The translations under genes and the position numbers were made by a program. The notes under the pieces were generated by a model. The model did no database searches and was not told the DNA's origin. It saw nothing but the letters and a program-made list of their open reading frames with translations. From Psychromonas sp030397575 (GTDB lineage: Bacteria > Pseudomonadota > Gammaproteobacteria > Enterobacterales > Psychromonadaceae), in the NCBI RefSeq assembly GCF_046250175.1, contig NZ_CP176468.1: a DNA stretch of 64,000 bases; one strand, given 5' to 3'. Shown here in pieces: positions 42,101-51,966 of this stretch (its first letter is position 1; each line of letters starts with the position of its first letter).

Positions 42101-43429
42101 TTAATAGCGTTTTTTATCACTTTGTTGATCACTATTCTTTAAATAGCGTAGTTTTTCTGCAATTTTACTTTCTAAGCCACGCTCTACTGGATGATAAAAC
42201 TCCATTCCAGCTAATGCTTCAGGTAAATACACTTCTCCAGCAGCAAAAGCACCAGGTTCATCGTGCGCATAACGATAACCTTCACCATAGTTTAATGATT
42301 TCATTAACTCTGTTGGTGCGTTACGTAAATGGACTGGCACGTCTAAATCAGGATAAGCCTCTACTGCTTGCTTAGCCTGTGCGAAGGCCGTATAAACTGC
42401 ATTACTTTTAGCTGCACAGGCACAATAAACCGCAGCTTGTGCAATTGCTCGTTCACCTTCTTTAGGCCCAATTCGAGTGAAACAGTCCCAAGCAGACATA
42501 GCTACTTGCATCGCTCTTGGATCCGCATTACCAATATCTTCAGAAGCAATGGCCAATAAACGTCTCGCCACATATAAAGGGTCACAACCACCAGCAAGCA
42601 TTCGTGCATACCAATATAAAGCTGCATTTGGATCTGAACCACGAACAGACTTATGAAAAGCAGAAATCAAATCATAAAAAAGATCGCCTTGTTTATCAAA
42701 GCTAACACCTTCTCGCCCTGCTATTTCCATTAATAAAGATACATCAATAACTAGTTTGTTATTATGTTGTTCGCCCATGTCACTTAATAATTCTAGATAA
42801 TTTAATGCCTTTCGTGCATCCCCTTGTACTAGCTGAGCTAGCTTATCTAATACGCCTTCAGCAAATTCAATATTCTGTTCTGCTAAACCAATTGATGATT
42901 GACATGCTTGCATAATCACTTCGACTATTTCAGCTTCTGTTAGCTTTTTTAATAGATAAACACGAGCACGAGAAAGTAATGCGTTATTCAGTTCAAATGA
43001 AGGGTTTTCAGTAGTAGCACCAATAAATAAAAAGGTACCATCTTCAATATAAGGGAGGAAAGCATCTTGCTGGCTTTTATTAAAACGATGTACTTCATCG
43101 ACAAATAATAAAGTACGGCGGCCTGCAACTTGGTTTTGTTTGGCAATATCAATAGCTGCACGAATCTCTTTAATACCCGAAGTAACCGCAGATAATCTTT
43201 CCACATGTGCATCGCAATATTCTGCAATCAGTTCTGCAAGTGTTGTTTTACCTGTTCCTGGTGGCCCCCATAAAATCATAGAATGCGCGTAACCCGCTTC
43301 TAATGCTTTACGTAGTGGTTTATCTTTTGCAACAAGGTGAGATTGACCAATATATTGGTCAAAGTTTTTAGGCCGCATGCGGGCGGCCAAGGGCTGAAAT
43401 TGATTTTCGAAGGAGAACAGATCTTGCAT
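42101..43429 (-). CDS. rarA: Replication-associated recombination protein RarA (MgsA)
   Basis: A 442-residue AAA+ ATPase related to clamp loaders. It has LAARMRPKNFDQYIGQ near the start, Walker A LWGPPGTGKTTLAE, Walker B LLFVDEVHRFNKSQQDAFLP and the sensor segment FIGATTENPSF. The C-terminal tetramerisation region includes RGSDPNAALYWYARMLAGG. It acts at stalled replication forks. The start codon overlaps the lolA stop as TAATG, implying coupled translation. Confidence 0.95.
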   Translation of the reverse strand: MQDLFSFENQFQPLAARMRPKNFDQYIGQSHLVAKDKPLRKALEAGYAHSMILWGPPGTGKTTLAELIAEYCDAHVERLSAVTSGIKEIRAAIDIAKQNQVAGRRTLLFVDEVHRFNKSQQDAFLPYIEDGTFLFIGATTENPSFELNNALLSRARVYLLKKLTEAEIVEVIMQACQSSIGLAEQNIEFAEGVLDKLAQLVQGDARKALNYLELLSDMGEQHNNKLVIDVSLLMEIAGREGVSFDKQGDLFYDLISAFHKSVRGSDPNAALYWYARMLAGGCDPLYVARRLLAIASEDIGNADPRAMQVAMSAWDCFTRIGPKEGERAIAQAAVYCACAAKSNAVYTAFAQAKQAVEAYPDLDVPVHLRNAPTELMKSLNYGEGYRYAHDEPGAFAAGEVYLPEALAGMEFYHPVERGLESKIAEKLRYLKNSDQQSDKKRY

Positions 43430-44043
43430 TAGCGTTGGTCGTCTATCTCAATACCTGCAGGGATATCGAACTCAAAGAAATCATCAGCAAGGTTAGTTGC
43501 AGTTTTATTATTGCTTAATGTAAAAGTACTGGTTTGGCCCTGCGTTTCTTTTACGCTAAATTGGCTAATATTATCTGCTTTATCAAATATAAACGTAAAC
43601 TGATTCGCATTTACTTTATTCTGATTATTAGTCACAACAAATGTGTTATTTACTTTTTTAACATCGAAGTTTTGCCATTCAGATGTATCTGCACCTGATA
43701 ATAAAGCAAACGGCGTACCTGCAATCGCATCAGAAAAGTTCATAATCGTCACTTGTTCAATAAATGGACTGTATAACCACATATCAATGCCATTAGAGAC
43801 TATCAACTCTTCATCTGGTGATGTTACCTGCCAATGAAAATTACCTGGGCGCGCAATGGTTAATTTACCTACACTCTGTTGAATTAAATCACCTTGAGCA
43901 CTAATCACCTGCTGTGAAAAGTCGGCTTGCATGGTGCTCACTTTAGCTAATTTTTGTTGTAATAATTCACTGTCAGTGTCCGCATGTGCAGCAGACAAGG
44001 TACAAAACAATAGAGTCAATGCGATAATTAATTTGTTTTTCAT
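43429..44043 (-). CDS. lolA: Outer-membrane lipoprotein carrier protein LolA
   Basis: A 204-residue periplasmic chaperone with a signal peptide (about 1-21, ending HA before DTDSEL). Family features are LQQKLAKVSTMQADFSQQV, GKLTIARPGNFHWQVTSPDEELIVSNG and the MWLYSPFIEQVTIMNF strand. It carries mature lipoproteins from LolCDE to LolB. Two bases separate it from ftsK, as in E. coli. Confidence 0.95.
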   Translation of the reverse strand: MKNKLIIALTLLFCTLSAAHADTDSELLQQKLAKVSTMQADFSQQVISAQGDLIQQSVGKLTIARPGNFHWQVTSPDEELIVSNGIDMWLYSPFIEQVTIMNFSDAIAGTPFALLSGADTSEWQNFDVKKVNNTFVVTNNQNKVNANQFTFIFDKADNISQFSVKETQGQTSTFTLSNNKTATNLADDFFEFDIPAGIEIDDQR

Positions 44044-44045
44044 TT

Positions 44046-46577
44046 TTAATCCTTAACAGGTGGTGGAGCTAATACATCACGATTACTATTAGCGCCAGAA
44101 GGTGCACTAATCACACCTTGAGCTTGTAATTGGTCAACTAAACGCGCAGAACGGTTGTAACCGATGCGGAATTTACGTTGAATACTAGAGATAGAAACTT
44201 TTCTGGTTTCAGTAATAAAAGCAACCACTTCATCAAACAATGGATCGATTTCCTCTTCACCTTCAGCTTGTTCTCCAGGCAACAGCATATCAAGGTCTGC
44301 ATCGCCAGCTAAAATCTCTTGAATATAATTTGGTTGGCCACGTTTTTTCCAATCCGCAACCACTTTATGTACTTCATGATCATCGACAAATGCACCATGT
44401 ACACGAGTCGGCATACCTGAACCTGGTGGCATGTACAACATATCACCATGGCCTAATAGTGTTTCCGCACCTTGTTGACCAAGAATAGTACGGGAGTCAA
44501 TTTTACTCGATACCTGGAAAGCAATACGTGTTGGAATATTTGCTTTAATCAAACCAGTAATAACATCGACAGATGGTCGTTGTGTAGCAAGGATAAGGTG
44601 AATACCTGCAGCACGTGCTTTTTGTGCGATACGTGTAATTAACTCCTCACACTTTTTACCTACAATCATCATCATGTCAGCAAACTCATCGACCACAACT
44701 ACGATCGTCGGTAGCTTTTCTAACTCCGGTGCACTTTCAGCCATGCTATCGCCTGGCTTCCACAACGGATCATAGATAGGCTCGCCAGCCGCTTTGGCTT
44801 TTTTAATCGCTGAGTTGTAACCCGCTAAGTTTCGGACACCGATTTCAGCTAATAGTTTATAACGACGTTCCATCTCACCAACACACCAGCGTAAAGCGTT
44901 GGCTGCATCTTTCATGTCGGTTACGACTTCGGTAAGTAGATGAGGGATGCCTTCGTAAACATTTAACTCCAACATTTTAGGGTCGATTAAGATCATGCGT
45001 AAATCTTCAGGAGAAGATTTATACAATAAACTCACTAGCATACAGTTCACACCAACAGATTTACCTGAACCGGTTGTACCCGCCACTAATAAATGTGGCA
45101 TTTTTGCTAAATCAACGACCACAGGAGAACCTGAAATATCAGCCCCCAGGACCATGGTTAACGCAGATTTATTTTCATGGAATTTTGTACAGTCCAGTAC
45201 TTCCGAGATATACACTATCTCACGATGTCGGTTTGGTAGCTCCAATGCAATTACTGATTTGCCTGGGATTTGGTCAACAACACGTACGCTCATTGCAGAT
45301 AAAGCACGTGCTAAATCCTTTTCTAAGCTGCTAACTGTACTTACTTTCATCCCCGGCGCTAAATCTAATTCGAAACGAGTAATAACAGGCCCAGGTAAAA
45401 CGTTAACCACATCAGCTTTTATTTTAAATTCAAGTAGTTTTGATTCAACTAAACGAGCAGCATTGTCCAACTCTTGTTGAGACACTGGATTTTCTTTTTT
45501 GTCAGGTCTATCCAACAGGTCAATGCTAGGGAGAGGTGCGATATTTGTTTCAGCGACAAACCTTTCTGCAGGTCGAGCATGCTCTGGTAAGTGTGAAAAG
45601 TCCGTTTTCGCCTGTTTCTTTGCAACCACAGGCACTTCTTCAACTTCAACCTTTTTCTCATTAGGTTCAGCTTGCCATTCGATATTATCAATATTCAATT
45701 CAGGTAATTGATCTTCTTGTTGATCAATGAAGTTTGTACCAAGAAATGCATCATCAGCTTGACTCTCTTGATCAAATGAATGGCTGAAATCGATCACCTC
45801 ATCTTGCTCATCAAGTTCAGTTTCTGATTCTTTCTCAGCTATTTTAGCCAACCTTTTGTTTTCTTTTTCTGCTTGTTTTTGCTGTTTCTTCTCTAACTTA
45901 TCTTGTAAAGTTTGCTGTTTTTCAAATAATCGTTGGTCTTCACCTTCCGCACGCTTTTCTTTCATTTCATTCAACATAGCAGGTAAGTTACCTAACCAAG
46001 CAATAAAATTAAGTGTGTACTCACCTATTCCGTCGATTAAACGTATCCAAGAAAACCCAAATAAAAGAGTGGTACCAGAGATTAAAAAAGTTAATAAAAT
46101 GAGGTTAACGGCCACTAAGCTAAAAAAGCCCAACATGCTCTGAGCTAAAATATCTCCAACTAAACCACCCGATGGATAGTAAAAATAGTCACTCACATTC
46201 AATGCTATTAATGCGCTTAAACTAAAGAAAGTAAAAATAAAACCAACAATTCGCAGACTTAAGTTTAAAAAATCAACGTCTAATGTAAAAGAAGGCTTCC
46301 ATAAAATAGCCCAAGTAAAGGAAACAATAATGACGGGGATTAAATAGGCCATGAAACCAAACCCAAAAAACAGAATATCGGCAATCCAAGCGCCTACTCG
46401 CCCACCTGAGTTTTGAATTTCTGCCACCCACTGTTGTTGAGACCAGCTTGGATCGACAGGCGAAAACGTGAATAGGGATAAAGTGATAAAAATGGCAACG
46501 AAGGCACTAATGATAATGCCCACTTCCAGTAGTTTTTGCACCCCAGACAGGTGATTTAATAATTTGCTATTTGACAA
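44046..46577 (-). CDS. ftsK: DNA translocase FtsK
   Basis: An 843-residue division protein with four or five N-terminal membrane helices (about 20-195), a charged linker (about 205-360, Glu/Lys/Gln-rich) and the motor. Walker A is LVAGTTGSGKSVGVN and Walker B VVVVDEFADMMM. The C-terminal gamma winged helix (about 775-835) recognises KOPS sequences and activates XerCD at dif. The protein is much shorter than E. coli FtsK (1329) because the linker is short. It heads ftsK-lolA-rarA-crcB-serS and starts 57 bases after fadR. Confidence 0.96.
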   Translation of the reverse strand: MSNSKLLNHLSGVQKLLEVGIIISAFVAIFITLSLFTFSPVDPSWSQQQWVAEIQNSGGRVGAWIADILFFGFGFMAYLIPVIIVSFTWAILWKPSFTLDVDFLNLSLRIVGFIFTFFSLSALIALNVSDYFYYPSGGLVGDILAQSMLGFFSLVAVNLILLTFLISGTTLLFGFSWIRLIDGIGEYTLNFIAWLGNLPAMLNEMKEKRAEGEDQRLFEKQQTLQDKLEKKQQKQAEKENKRLAKIAEKESETELDEQDEVIDFSHSFDQESQADDAFLGTNFIDQQEDQLPELNIDNIEWQAEPNEKKVEVEEVPVVAKKQAKTDFSHLPEHARPAERFVAETNIAPLPSIDLLDRPDKKENPVSQQELDNAARLVESKLLEFKIKADVVNVLPGPVITRFELDLAPGMKVSTVSSLEKDLARALSAMSVRVVDQIPGKSVIALELPNRHREIVYISEVLDCTKFHENKSALTMVLGADISGSPVVVDLAKMPHLLVAGTTGSGKSVGVNCMLVSLLYKSSPEDLRMILIDPKMLELNVYEGIPHLLTEVVTDMKDAANALRWCVGEMERRYKLLAEIGVRNLAGYNSAIKKAKAAGEPIYDPLWKPGDSMAESAPELEKLPTIVVVVDEFADMMMIVGKKCEELITRIAQKARAAGIHLILATQRPSVDVITGLIKANIPTRIAFQVSSKIDSRTILGQQGAETLLGHGDMLYMPPGSGMPTRVHGAFVDDHEVHKVVADWKKRGQPNYIQEILAGDADLDMLLPGEQAEGEEEIDPLFDEVVAFITETRKVSISSIQRKFRIGYNRSARLVDQLQAQGVISAPSGANSNRDVLAPPPVKD

Positions 46578-46634
46578 GAAAATAACCCTAAATATAAAAA
46601 TTGCCCAGAGGCATGATAAAAAATAATAATACGA

Positions 46635-47345
46635 TTAATCTAAAAAATCATCCGGAAGTTGATCGCGTAAACGTAGCCATATTTTGCCACTTGCAAAAGC
46701 TGTTTCTCGCACTATTTGCATGATTTGTTGGCCGTTCCCTTCTTCAAAAACTCTTTTAATATCGGCATAAAATGATAATGCAATTAGCTTCGCTTCAGTG
46801 TTCGAAAAATAGAACATACCAACCTTACGGTAAAGATCCTGTAAACCATTAAGAATCAGTACATAAATCATATTATTCGATGATACTGCTACGTGATGAT
46901 AAAAACGGTAATCGAATTCAGTGAATGCTTCGCTGCTAGCATCAACCGCTGGCACGTCTTTTAAAAATTCGATAATACTTTTACTATTATGTTTTGCAGC
47001 CATGCGTAAGATGATAGTACTGATATTGGTTCGTACTGACATTAGTTGGTCAATAAAATCGCCGCGACGTTCCTTATCTAAACGAGTAATTGTACTTAAT
47101 ACGTTTAAACCAGAGGTTTCCCAGAAATCATTTACCTTGGTCGCCTTGCCGTGACGAATGGTTATCCACCCTTCTTTGGATAATCGTTGTAACACTTCAC
47201 GTAAAGTGGTTCTAGTTACGCCAATTTTATCTGCCAACAACCGTTCAGCCGGTAACTCAGAATGGATCGGTATACTGCCATTCCAAATGGATTCTATTAG
47301 ATATTGCTCTGCTACGTCGGCAGGCCCTTTAACTTTCATTATCAT
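46635..47345 (-). CDS. fadR: Fatty acid metabolism regulator FadR
   Basis: A 236-residue GntR-family regulator (E. coli 239). The winged helix includes AERLLADKIGVTRTTLREVLQRLSKEGW and ITIRHGKATKVNDFWETSGLNVL. The acyl-CoA-binding C-terminal domain includes RTNISTIILRMAAKH and SFYADIKRVFEEGN. It represses beta-oxidation and activates fatty acid synthesis genes until long-chain acyl-CoA binds. It is divergent from dsbB. In E. coli nhaB lies between these two; it is absent here. Confidence 0.93.
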   Translation of the reverse strand: MIMKVKGPADVAEQYLIESIWNGSIPIHSELPAERLLADKIGVTRTTLREVLQRLSKEGWITIRHGKATKVNDFWETSGLNVLSTITRLDKERRGDFIDQLMSVRTNISTIILRMAAKHNSKSIIEFLKDVPAVDASSEAFTEFDYRFYHHVAVSSNNMIYVLILNGLQDLYRKVGMFYFSNTEAKLIALSFYADIKRVFEEGNGQQIMQIVRETAFASGKIWLRLRDQLPDDFLD

Positions 47346-47702
47346 TGTTATTTTTATTTTCCAATATAATATGACGGCATCTTAACATATTCATTTGACT
47401 CTATGATGACTGTTTGAAAAAACAGTAGCATTAACTGACTTTAATTCGAGAAAAATATGAGGGTACACCATGGTTAGTACCATTTACATGCATATTAGTT
47501 CATCTATTATAGAGATATAATAGATTGATTTTAAATGAAATTAACTTTGCATTAAACCGACTTCAGATAACGAATTAAATGCTGTTTAAGATAAGAGCTG
47601 AATTACATTATCTAAATTTAACCTCAACGTCTTCTGTTTATGTTGAATTTTTATGAAATACAAGGTTATATACGTCCTGAAATATTCTATTAGGAGAATC
47701 CC
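47346..47702. other. Intergenic region between divergent fadR and dsbB
   Basis: About 357 AT-rich bases with no gene. It corresponds to the place where nhaB sits in E. coli. A short palindrome TGGTTAGTACCA lies near 47469-47480. No FadR operator of the usual form was recognised by eye. Confidence 0.4.
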
Positions 47703-48239
47703 TTGATTTCAAACCCTTCTCAAAGCAAGCTTAAATACCTTTCTCAGCAACGATGGCCTTGGCTATTATTAGCTGCAAGCGCACTAATAATGGAGCTAAC
47801 CGCTTTATTTTTTCAACATGTGATGCACCTAGAGCCCTGTGTAATGTGTATTTATGAGCGCCTCACTATGTTGGCCATTGTCGCAGCCGGTTTATTAGGT
47901 GCAGTCGCACCACACAATGTCATTATCCGATTGAGTGCGTTTGCCGTATGGGCATTGGGTTCTGTATGGGGATTATTACTCGCAATAGAGCATACCGATT
48001 ACCAAATGAATCCATCGCCTTTTGCAACCTGTGATTTTTATCCGAACTTTCCAGAGTGGTTGCCATTACATGAAATGTTCCCATGGTTATTCAACCCAAC
48101 GGGTTACTGTTCTGATATCGTGTGGACTTTCCTAGACTATTCAATGCCACAATGGTTGATTGTTAGCTTTGCAATTTACTTAATAATATTTGTGGTGGTT
48201 GCGGTAACAGCTATGCTACCAAGTAAAAAAGCTGCATAA
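47703..48239 (+). CDS. dsbB: Disulfide bond formation protein DsbB
   Basis: A 178-residue inner-membrane protein with four helices that reoxidises DsbA and passes electrons to quinone. The first cysteine pair is in EPCVMCIYER (helix 2 side), the second pair is the Cys of FATCDFYP and the Cys of PTGYCSD in the second periplasmic loop. The WxLLLAIEH-like third helix is also present. The start is TTG with AGGAGA five bases upstream. It is monocistronic with a terminator. Confidence 0.94.
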   Translation: MISNPSQSKLKYLSQQRWPWLLLAASALIMELTALFFQHVMHLEPCVMCIYERLTMLAIVAAGLLGAVAPHNVIIRLSAFAVWALGSVWGLLLAIEHTDYQMNPSPFATCDFYPNFPEWLPLHEMFPWLFNPTGYCSDIVWTFLDYSMPQWLIVSFAIYLIIFVVVAVTAMLPSKKAA

Positions 48240-48250
48240 AATAGTCAGTA

Positions 48251-48283
48251 ATAACTGAATAGATGCTTTGTCTATTCAGTTAT
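48251..48283. terminator. Bidirectional hairpin between dsbB and the DUF5062 gene
   Basis: A perfect 13-bp stem (ATAACTGAATAGA/TCTATTCAGTTAT) with a 7-base loop sits 12 bases after the dsbB stop and 11 bases beyond the end of the convergent gene. It is AT-rich, with a modest T-tract on the plus strand. Confidence 0.7.
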
Positions 48284-48293
48284 TTATTGAAAA

Positions 48294-48554
48294 TTATTTA
48301 AGTAAGGAATGGTCTGCTGGTAAGTTCTTCATGATCCAAGTAACTAACTTATGGCGGATATTTGCGGTATTTTCATCATCCACATTAAGTGGGTTGATCA
48401 ATTTATCTTGTACTAATAAACGATAGATACATTCTTGTTTATCTTTTGCTGAAGTTGTACTGTCAATTCCAACATAACCTCGTTTTAAAGCATAGGCTGT
48501 CCCCAACTTTGTTGCATGCTGTAGTAATTGAGATTCATTTTTAATTTTTTTCAT
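48294..48554 (-). CDS. DUF5062 family protein
   Basis: An 86-residue protein resembling DUF5062 members of vibrios: KKIKNESQLLQHATKLGTAYA, then KRGYVGID, YRLLVQDKLINPL, and a C-terminal IRHKLVTWIMKNLPADHSLLK (conserved positions only). Function is unknown. It is a single-gene unit convergent with dsbB. Confidence 0.75.
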   Translation of the reverse strand: MKKIKNESQLLQHATKLGTAYALKRGYVGIDSTTSAKDKQECIYRLLVQDKLINPLNVDDENTANIRHKLVTWIMKNLPADHSLLK

Positions 48555-48791
48555 TAACTCACCTTATCTATCTTCACCAACATTGATATGTCGATCATTT
48601 TAAACTCAATCCTAGTTAATGGAAGCGATACGTACGCTAAAATCAGATAGTTAAATGATTTATTAGGCAATACAGCTAATTATACGTAGTTCAACGAAAA
48701 TTATTGAAGCAATAATTGGTTATTGAAATAATTTAACGCATTAATCCGTGTAAATAGCTGTGTTGGCTCGCTTTTTTATCCGGTATTGAGG

Positions 48792-50810
48792 TTATTTACC
48801 TAATAAATCTAATACTGCTTGTTCATCTAAAATTTCAATGCCCAATTCAGTAGCCTTACTTAATTTTGACCCTGCAGCTTCACCTGCAACTAATGTATTC
48901 GTTTTTTTAGATACACTGCCTGCGACTTTAGCCCCTAAAGCCTGCAGAGCAGCTTTAATATCATTGCGAGACATTGCTGTAAAACTCCCTGTTATAACAA
49001 AGGTTTTATCTAATAACGGAAGATCGCTTTCATCTTTTACCTCGATTGCCGGCCAATGTATACCAGCATCAATAAGTTGCGTGATCACTTCCAAATTGTG
49101 ATCTTGGCGTAAAAAGTAATAGAGATGTTTAGCAACAATTTCACCGACATCGCTGACACTTTTAAATGATTCAATACCCGCTGCTTTAATTGCTTCTAAT
49201 GTTTTAAAGTGTTGAGCTAGGTTGGCTGCGGTTGCTTCACCGACTTCACGTATACCTAAAGAATATAAGAAGCGTGCTAAGGTAGTTTTTTTACTTACTT
49301 GCAAGCTATTCACTAACTTTTTAGCTGACGTTTCCCCCATTCTTGGCAAACTCGCGACTTGCTGTACTGTTAATGAGAACAATTGTGCCGGATCTTTGAT
49401 CATCTTATGGTCAACTAATAAATCTACCAACTTATCACCTAAGCCATCAATATCTAATGCCTTACGTGAAGCAAAATGTTTAATTGCTTGCTTACGCTGC
49501 GCTTCACAATACAAACCACCAGTGCAACGTGTGACTGCTTCCCCTTCGATACGCTCGACATCACTATCACATACAGGGCAAGTCTCAGGGAAAACAATAG
49601 TACGTGTTTTTTCTGTATCACGTTGCTCTATAACAACCCGTGCAACCTGCGGAATAACATCGCCTGCACGGCGCACAACAACCACATCACCAATCAAGAT
49701 ACCTAAACGTTCGATTTCATCTTTATTGTGTAAGGTTGCATTAGACACCGTCACACCACCGACAAAAACTGGTTTTAGCTTAGCAACAGGCGTGATAGCT
49801 CCCGTTCTGCCAACTTGAAATTCAACGTTATCAACGACTGTTACCGCTTCTTCCGCCGGGAATTTATAAGCTGTTGCCCAACGTGGCGCACGTGCAACAA
49901 AGCCCATTTTTTGTTGTAATTTAATGTCATCAACTTTATATACAACACCATCGATTTCATAGCCTAATGACGGCCTTTTTTCAGCAATATTATCGTAAAA
50001 TTGATGACAAGCTTGTTCGCCGACAACACGTTTCACTTCACTGGAAACAGGTAAGCCCCACTGTTTTAGCTGCTGGATACGATCATATTGACTATCCGGT
50101 AAATCACCTTCAAAAATCCCTACTGAATAACAATAAAATGCTAATGGTCGCGCTGCTGCAATTTTTGAATCTAGTTGACGTAAACTGCCAGCGGCAGCAT
50201 TACGAGGGTTAACAAAAGCTTTTTCACCTGCATCGATTAATCTTTTATTAAGCTTTTCAAAGCCTGCTTTTAGCATGAACACTTCACCACGTACTTCTAA
50301 ACGAGCAGGGACATTCTCTCCACGTAATCTGAGGGGCAAATTGCCAATCGTTTTAACATTTTCAGTTACATTCTCACCTGTTAAACCATCACCTCGTGTT
50401 GCAGCTTGAACGAGTACACCGTTTTCATAAATGATACTGGCAGCTAATCCATCTAACTTAGGCTCAATACAAAAGGCGGTCTCAGTTAAACTGGACTTAT
50501 CAATAACACGTTGCATGAAGTCATTGAGTGAATCACTATCAAATACATTATCTAAGCTCAGCATAGGTAATTGATGTGTTACTTGCTCGAACTTAGACAG
50601 TGCAGTCCCCCCTACTTTTTGAGTGGGTGAATTAGCAGATAACAAGTTGGGATATTCTGTCTCTAGTTGCTTTAGCTCATGAAACACACGATCATACTCA
50701 GCATCTGGAACAGATGGCGCATCTTGCACATAATATTGATAGTTGTACTCTTCTAGTAAGGCACTTAATTCTTTTACTTTTTGTTCTGCAACTTGCATCT
50801 TATTACTCAT
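48792..50810 (-). CDS. ligA: NAD-dependent DNA ligase LigA
   Basis: A 672-residue ligase (E. coli 671). The adenylation lysine is in CIEPKLDGLAASI (KxDG near residue 119). A four-cysteine zinc finger (CPVC and, 18 residues later, CTGGLYC) is followed by helix-hairpin-helix repeats (about 440-575). The C-terminal BRCT domain (about 593-672) contains KTFVITGSFTAMSRNDIKAAL. It seals nicks in replication and repair. It follows zipA, as in E. coli, with a terminator-like hairpin between. Confidence 0.97.
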   Translation of the reverse strand: MSNKMQVAEQKVKELSALLEEYNYQYYVQDAPSVPDAEYDRVFHELKQLETEYPNLLSANSPTQKVGGTALSKFEQVTHQLPMLSLDNVFDSDSLNDFMQRVIDKSSLTETAFCIEPKLDGLAASIIYENGVLVQAATRGDGLTGENVTENVKTIGNLPLRLRGENVPARLEVRGEVFMLKAGFEKLNKRLIDAGEKAFVNPRNAAAGSLRQLDSKIAAARPLAFYCYSVGIFEGDLPDSQYDRIQQLKQWGLPVSSEVKRVVGEQACHQFYDNIAEKRPSLGYEIDGVVYKVDDIKLQQKMGFVARAPRWATAYKFPAEEAVTVVDNVEFQVGRTGAITPVAKLKPVFVGGVTVSNATLHNKDEIERLGILIGDVVVVRRAGDVIPQVARVVIEQRDTEKTRTIVFPETCPVCDSDVERIEGEAVTRCTGGLYCEAQRKQAIKHFASRKALDIDGLGDKLVDLLVDHKMIKDPAQLFSLTVQQVASLPRMGETSAKKLVNSLQVSKKTTLARFLYSLGIREVGEATAANLAQHFKTLEAIKAAGIESFKSVSDVGEIVAKHLYYFLRQDHNLEVITQLIDAGIHWPAIEVKDESDLPLLDKTFVITGSFTAMSRNDIKAALQALGAKVAGSVSKKTNTLVAGEAAGSKLSKATELGIEILDEQAVLDLLGK

Positions 50811-50840
50811 GGATCTTTGCTCTTTTCTAATTTTACTAAT

Positions 50841-50862
50841 AAAAAAACCTCGTAAAACGAGG
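50841..50862 (-). terminator. Terminator between zipA and ligA
   Basis: The arms CCTCGT/ACGAGG with a 3-base loop are followed, on the minus strand, by seven T (50841-50847). Placed 35 bases after zipA and 30 before ligA, it would end or attenuate zipA transcripts, so ligA probably has additional transcription of its own. Confidence 0.8.
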
Positions 50863-50897
50863 CTTTCTTAGGAGAGGTGTCCCGCTAATATCAGCGC

Positions 50898-51776
50898 TTA
50901 CGCATATTTCTCTAACCGTGTACGATACTCGATAAACTGCTCAGCAGTGAACTTCTCACGTTTCTCATTTAAGACTTCACAATCAAACTCTTCTGCGACT
51001 TGCTCTACCGCTCTCAGCATCATATCAAAAGATTTGTTAACGCTGATATTTTTGTTAGGCGCAGTGAAAAAGAATGAAATACCTGGAGAGTTAAACTGCT
51101 CCATACAATCAACATCAAAAGTACCCGGTGCCATCATATTAGCAATGCTAAATAAAATTTCGCCAGTACCATCAGAGTGTTCATGTCGATGGAATATATT
51201 CATTTCTCCGTAACGAAAACCTGATGTTAAGAAAAATTGTAATAACTCATGCCCACCTAAGCGTTCGCCATTTTTCGCGGCAACATTAAAAATAAACAAG
51301 TCAGTTTCATCAGCAACTGATTCAACTTTTTTAGTTTCAACATTGACAGTTTGCGGATCATCTAGTGAATCGATCATATCGATGTGTTCTTGGATAGGTA
51401 AGTCATCCAAAGTTGAAAGTACAACACGTTCACTTTCGGCCTCTATCGGTGTAGGCTTAACTGAACTAATCGACTCATCTTGTTGTTCAACATTAAAATG
51501 ATAAGCATCAGACTCATCACCATGATGATTACCATGGCTACTAAAAGCTACGGAATCAAAATCTCTATTTAACTTGCTGGTTGCTGACGTCTTGACCTGA
51601 ATAGGCTCTTCTTCGCCAGCTTCTTCACGCGCTAATGCTTCTAACTCATCTAATTGAGCTTGTTGTTCTGCTTTTAACGCTTGTTTATTTTTTCTATTTA
51701 ATAAAAAACCGTGAATTAATACGCCGGCAATAGCCAAAATACCAATAACGATAAGAATAGATTGAAAGTGCTGCAT
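50898..51776 (-). CDS. zipA: Cell division protein ZipA
   Basis: A 292-residue division protein with an N-terminal membrane anchor (about 5-27, QSILIVIGILAIAGVLIHGF), a charged linker (about 30-150) and the C-terminal FtsZ-binding domain (about 158-292). Conserved stretches are LFIFNVAAKNGERLGGHELLQ, GEMNIFHRHEHSDG and FNSPGISFFFTAPN. It tethers FtsZ to the membrane. It is divergent from cysZ, matching the E. coli cysZ-zipA-ligA cluster. Confidence 0.95.
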   Translation of the reverse strand: MQHFQSILIVIGILAIAGVLIHGFLLNRKNKQALKAEQQAQLDELEALAREEAGEEEPIQVKTSATSKLNRDFDSVAFSSHGNHHGDESDAYHFNVEQQDESISSVKPTPIEAESERVVLSTLDDLPIQEHIDMIDSLDDPQTVNVETKKVESVADETDLFIFNVAAKNGERLGGHELLQFFLTSGFRYGEMNIFHRHEHSDGTGEILFSIANMMAPGTFDVDCMEQFNSPGISFFFTAPNKNISVNKSFDMMLRAVEQVAEEFDCEVLNEKREKFTAEQFIEYRTRLEKYA

Positions 51777-51966
51777 TATTGATTCTCTTGATTCATTATA
51801 GATAACTTTATGACTGTTAAATTACCCTGTATCGTACTGCACGTCTATCGTTTGCCCCTAATTTTTTACAAAACTTAGGTACAATTGATAAAAGAATCGA
51901 TTTATTAGCTGATATTTACTCACTACAAGGTAATATTATCAGAAATATCAATGACAAGGCTTCACT

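Noticed and set aside
44995..45480. 161-codon plus-strand frame opposite ftsK
   Set aside because: It is the shadow of the conserved FtsK motor domain in another frame.
49222..49818. 198-codon plus-strand frame opposite ligA
   Set aside because: It is antisense to conserved LigA domains; the Ser/Thr-rich composition is typical of a shadow frame.
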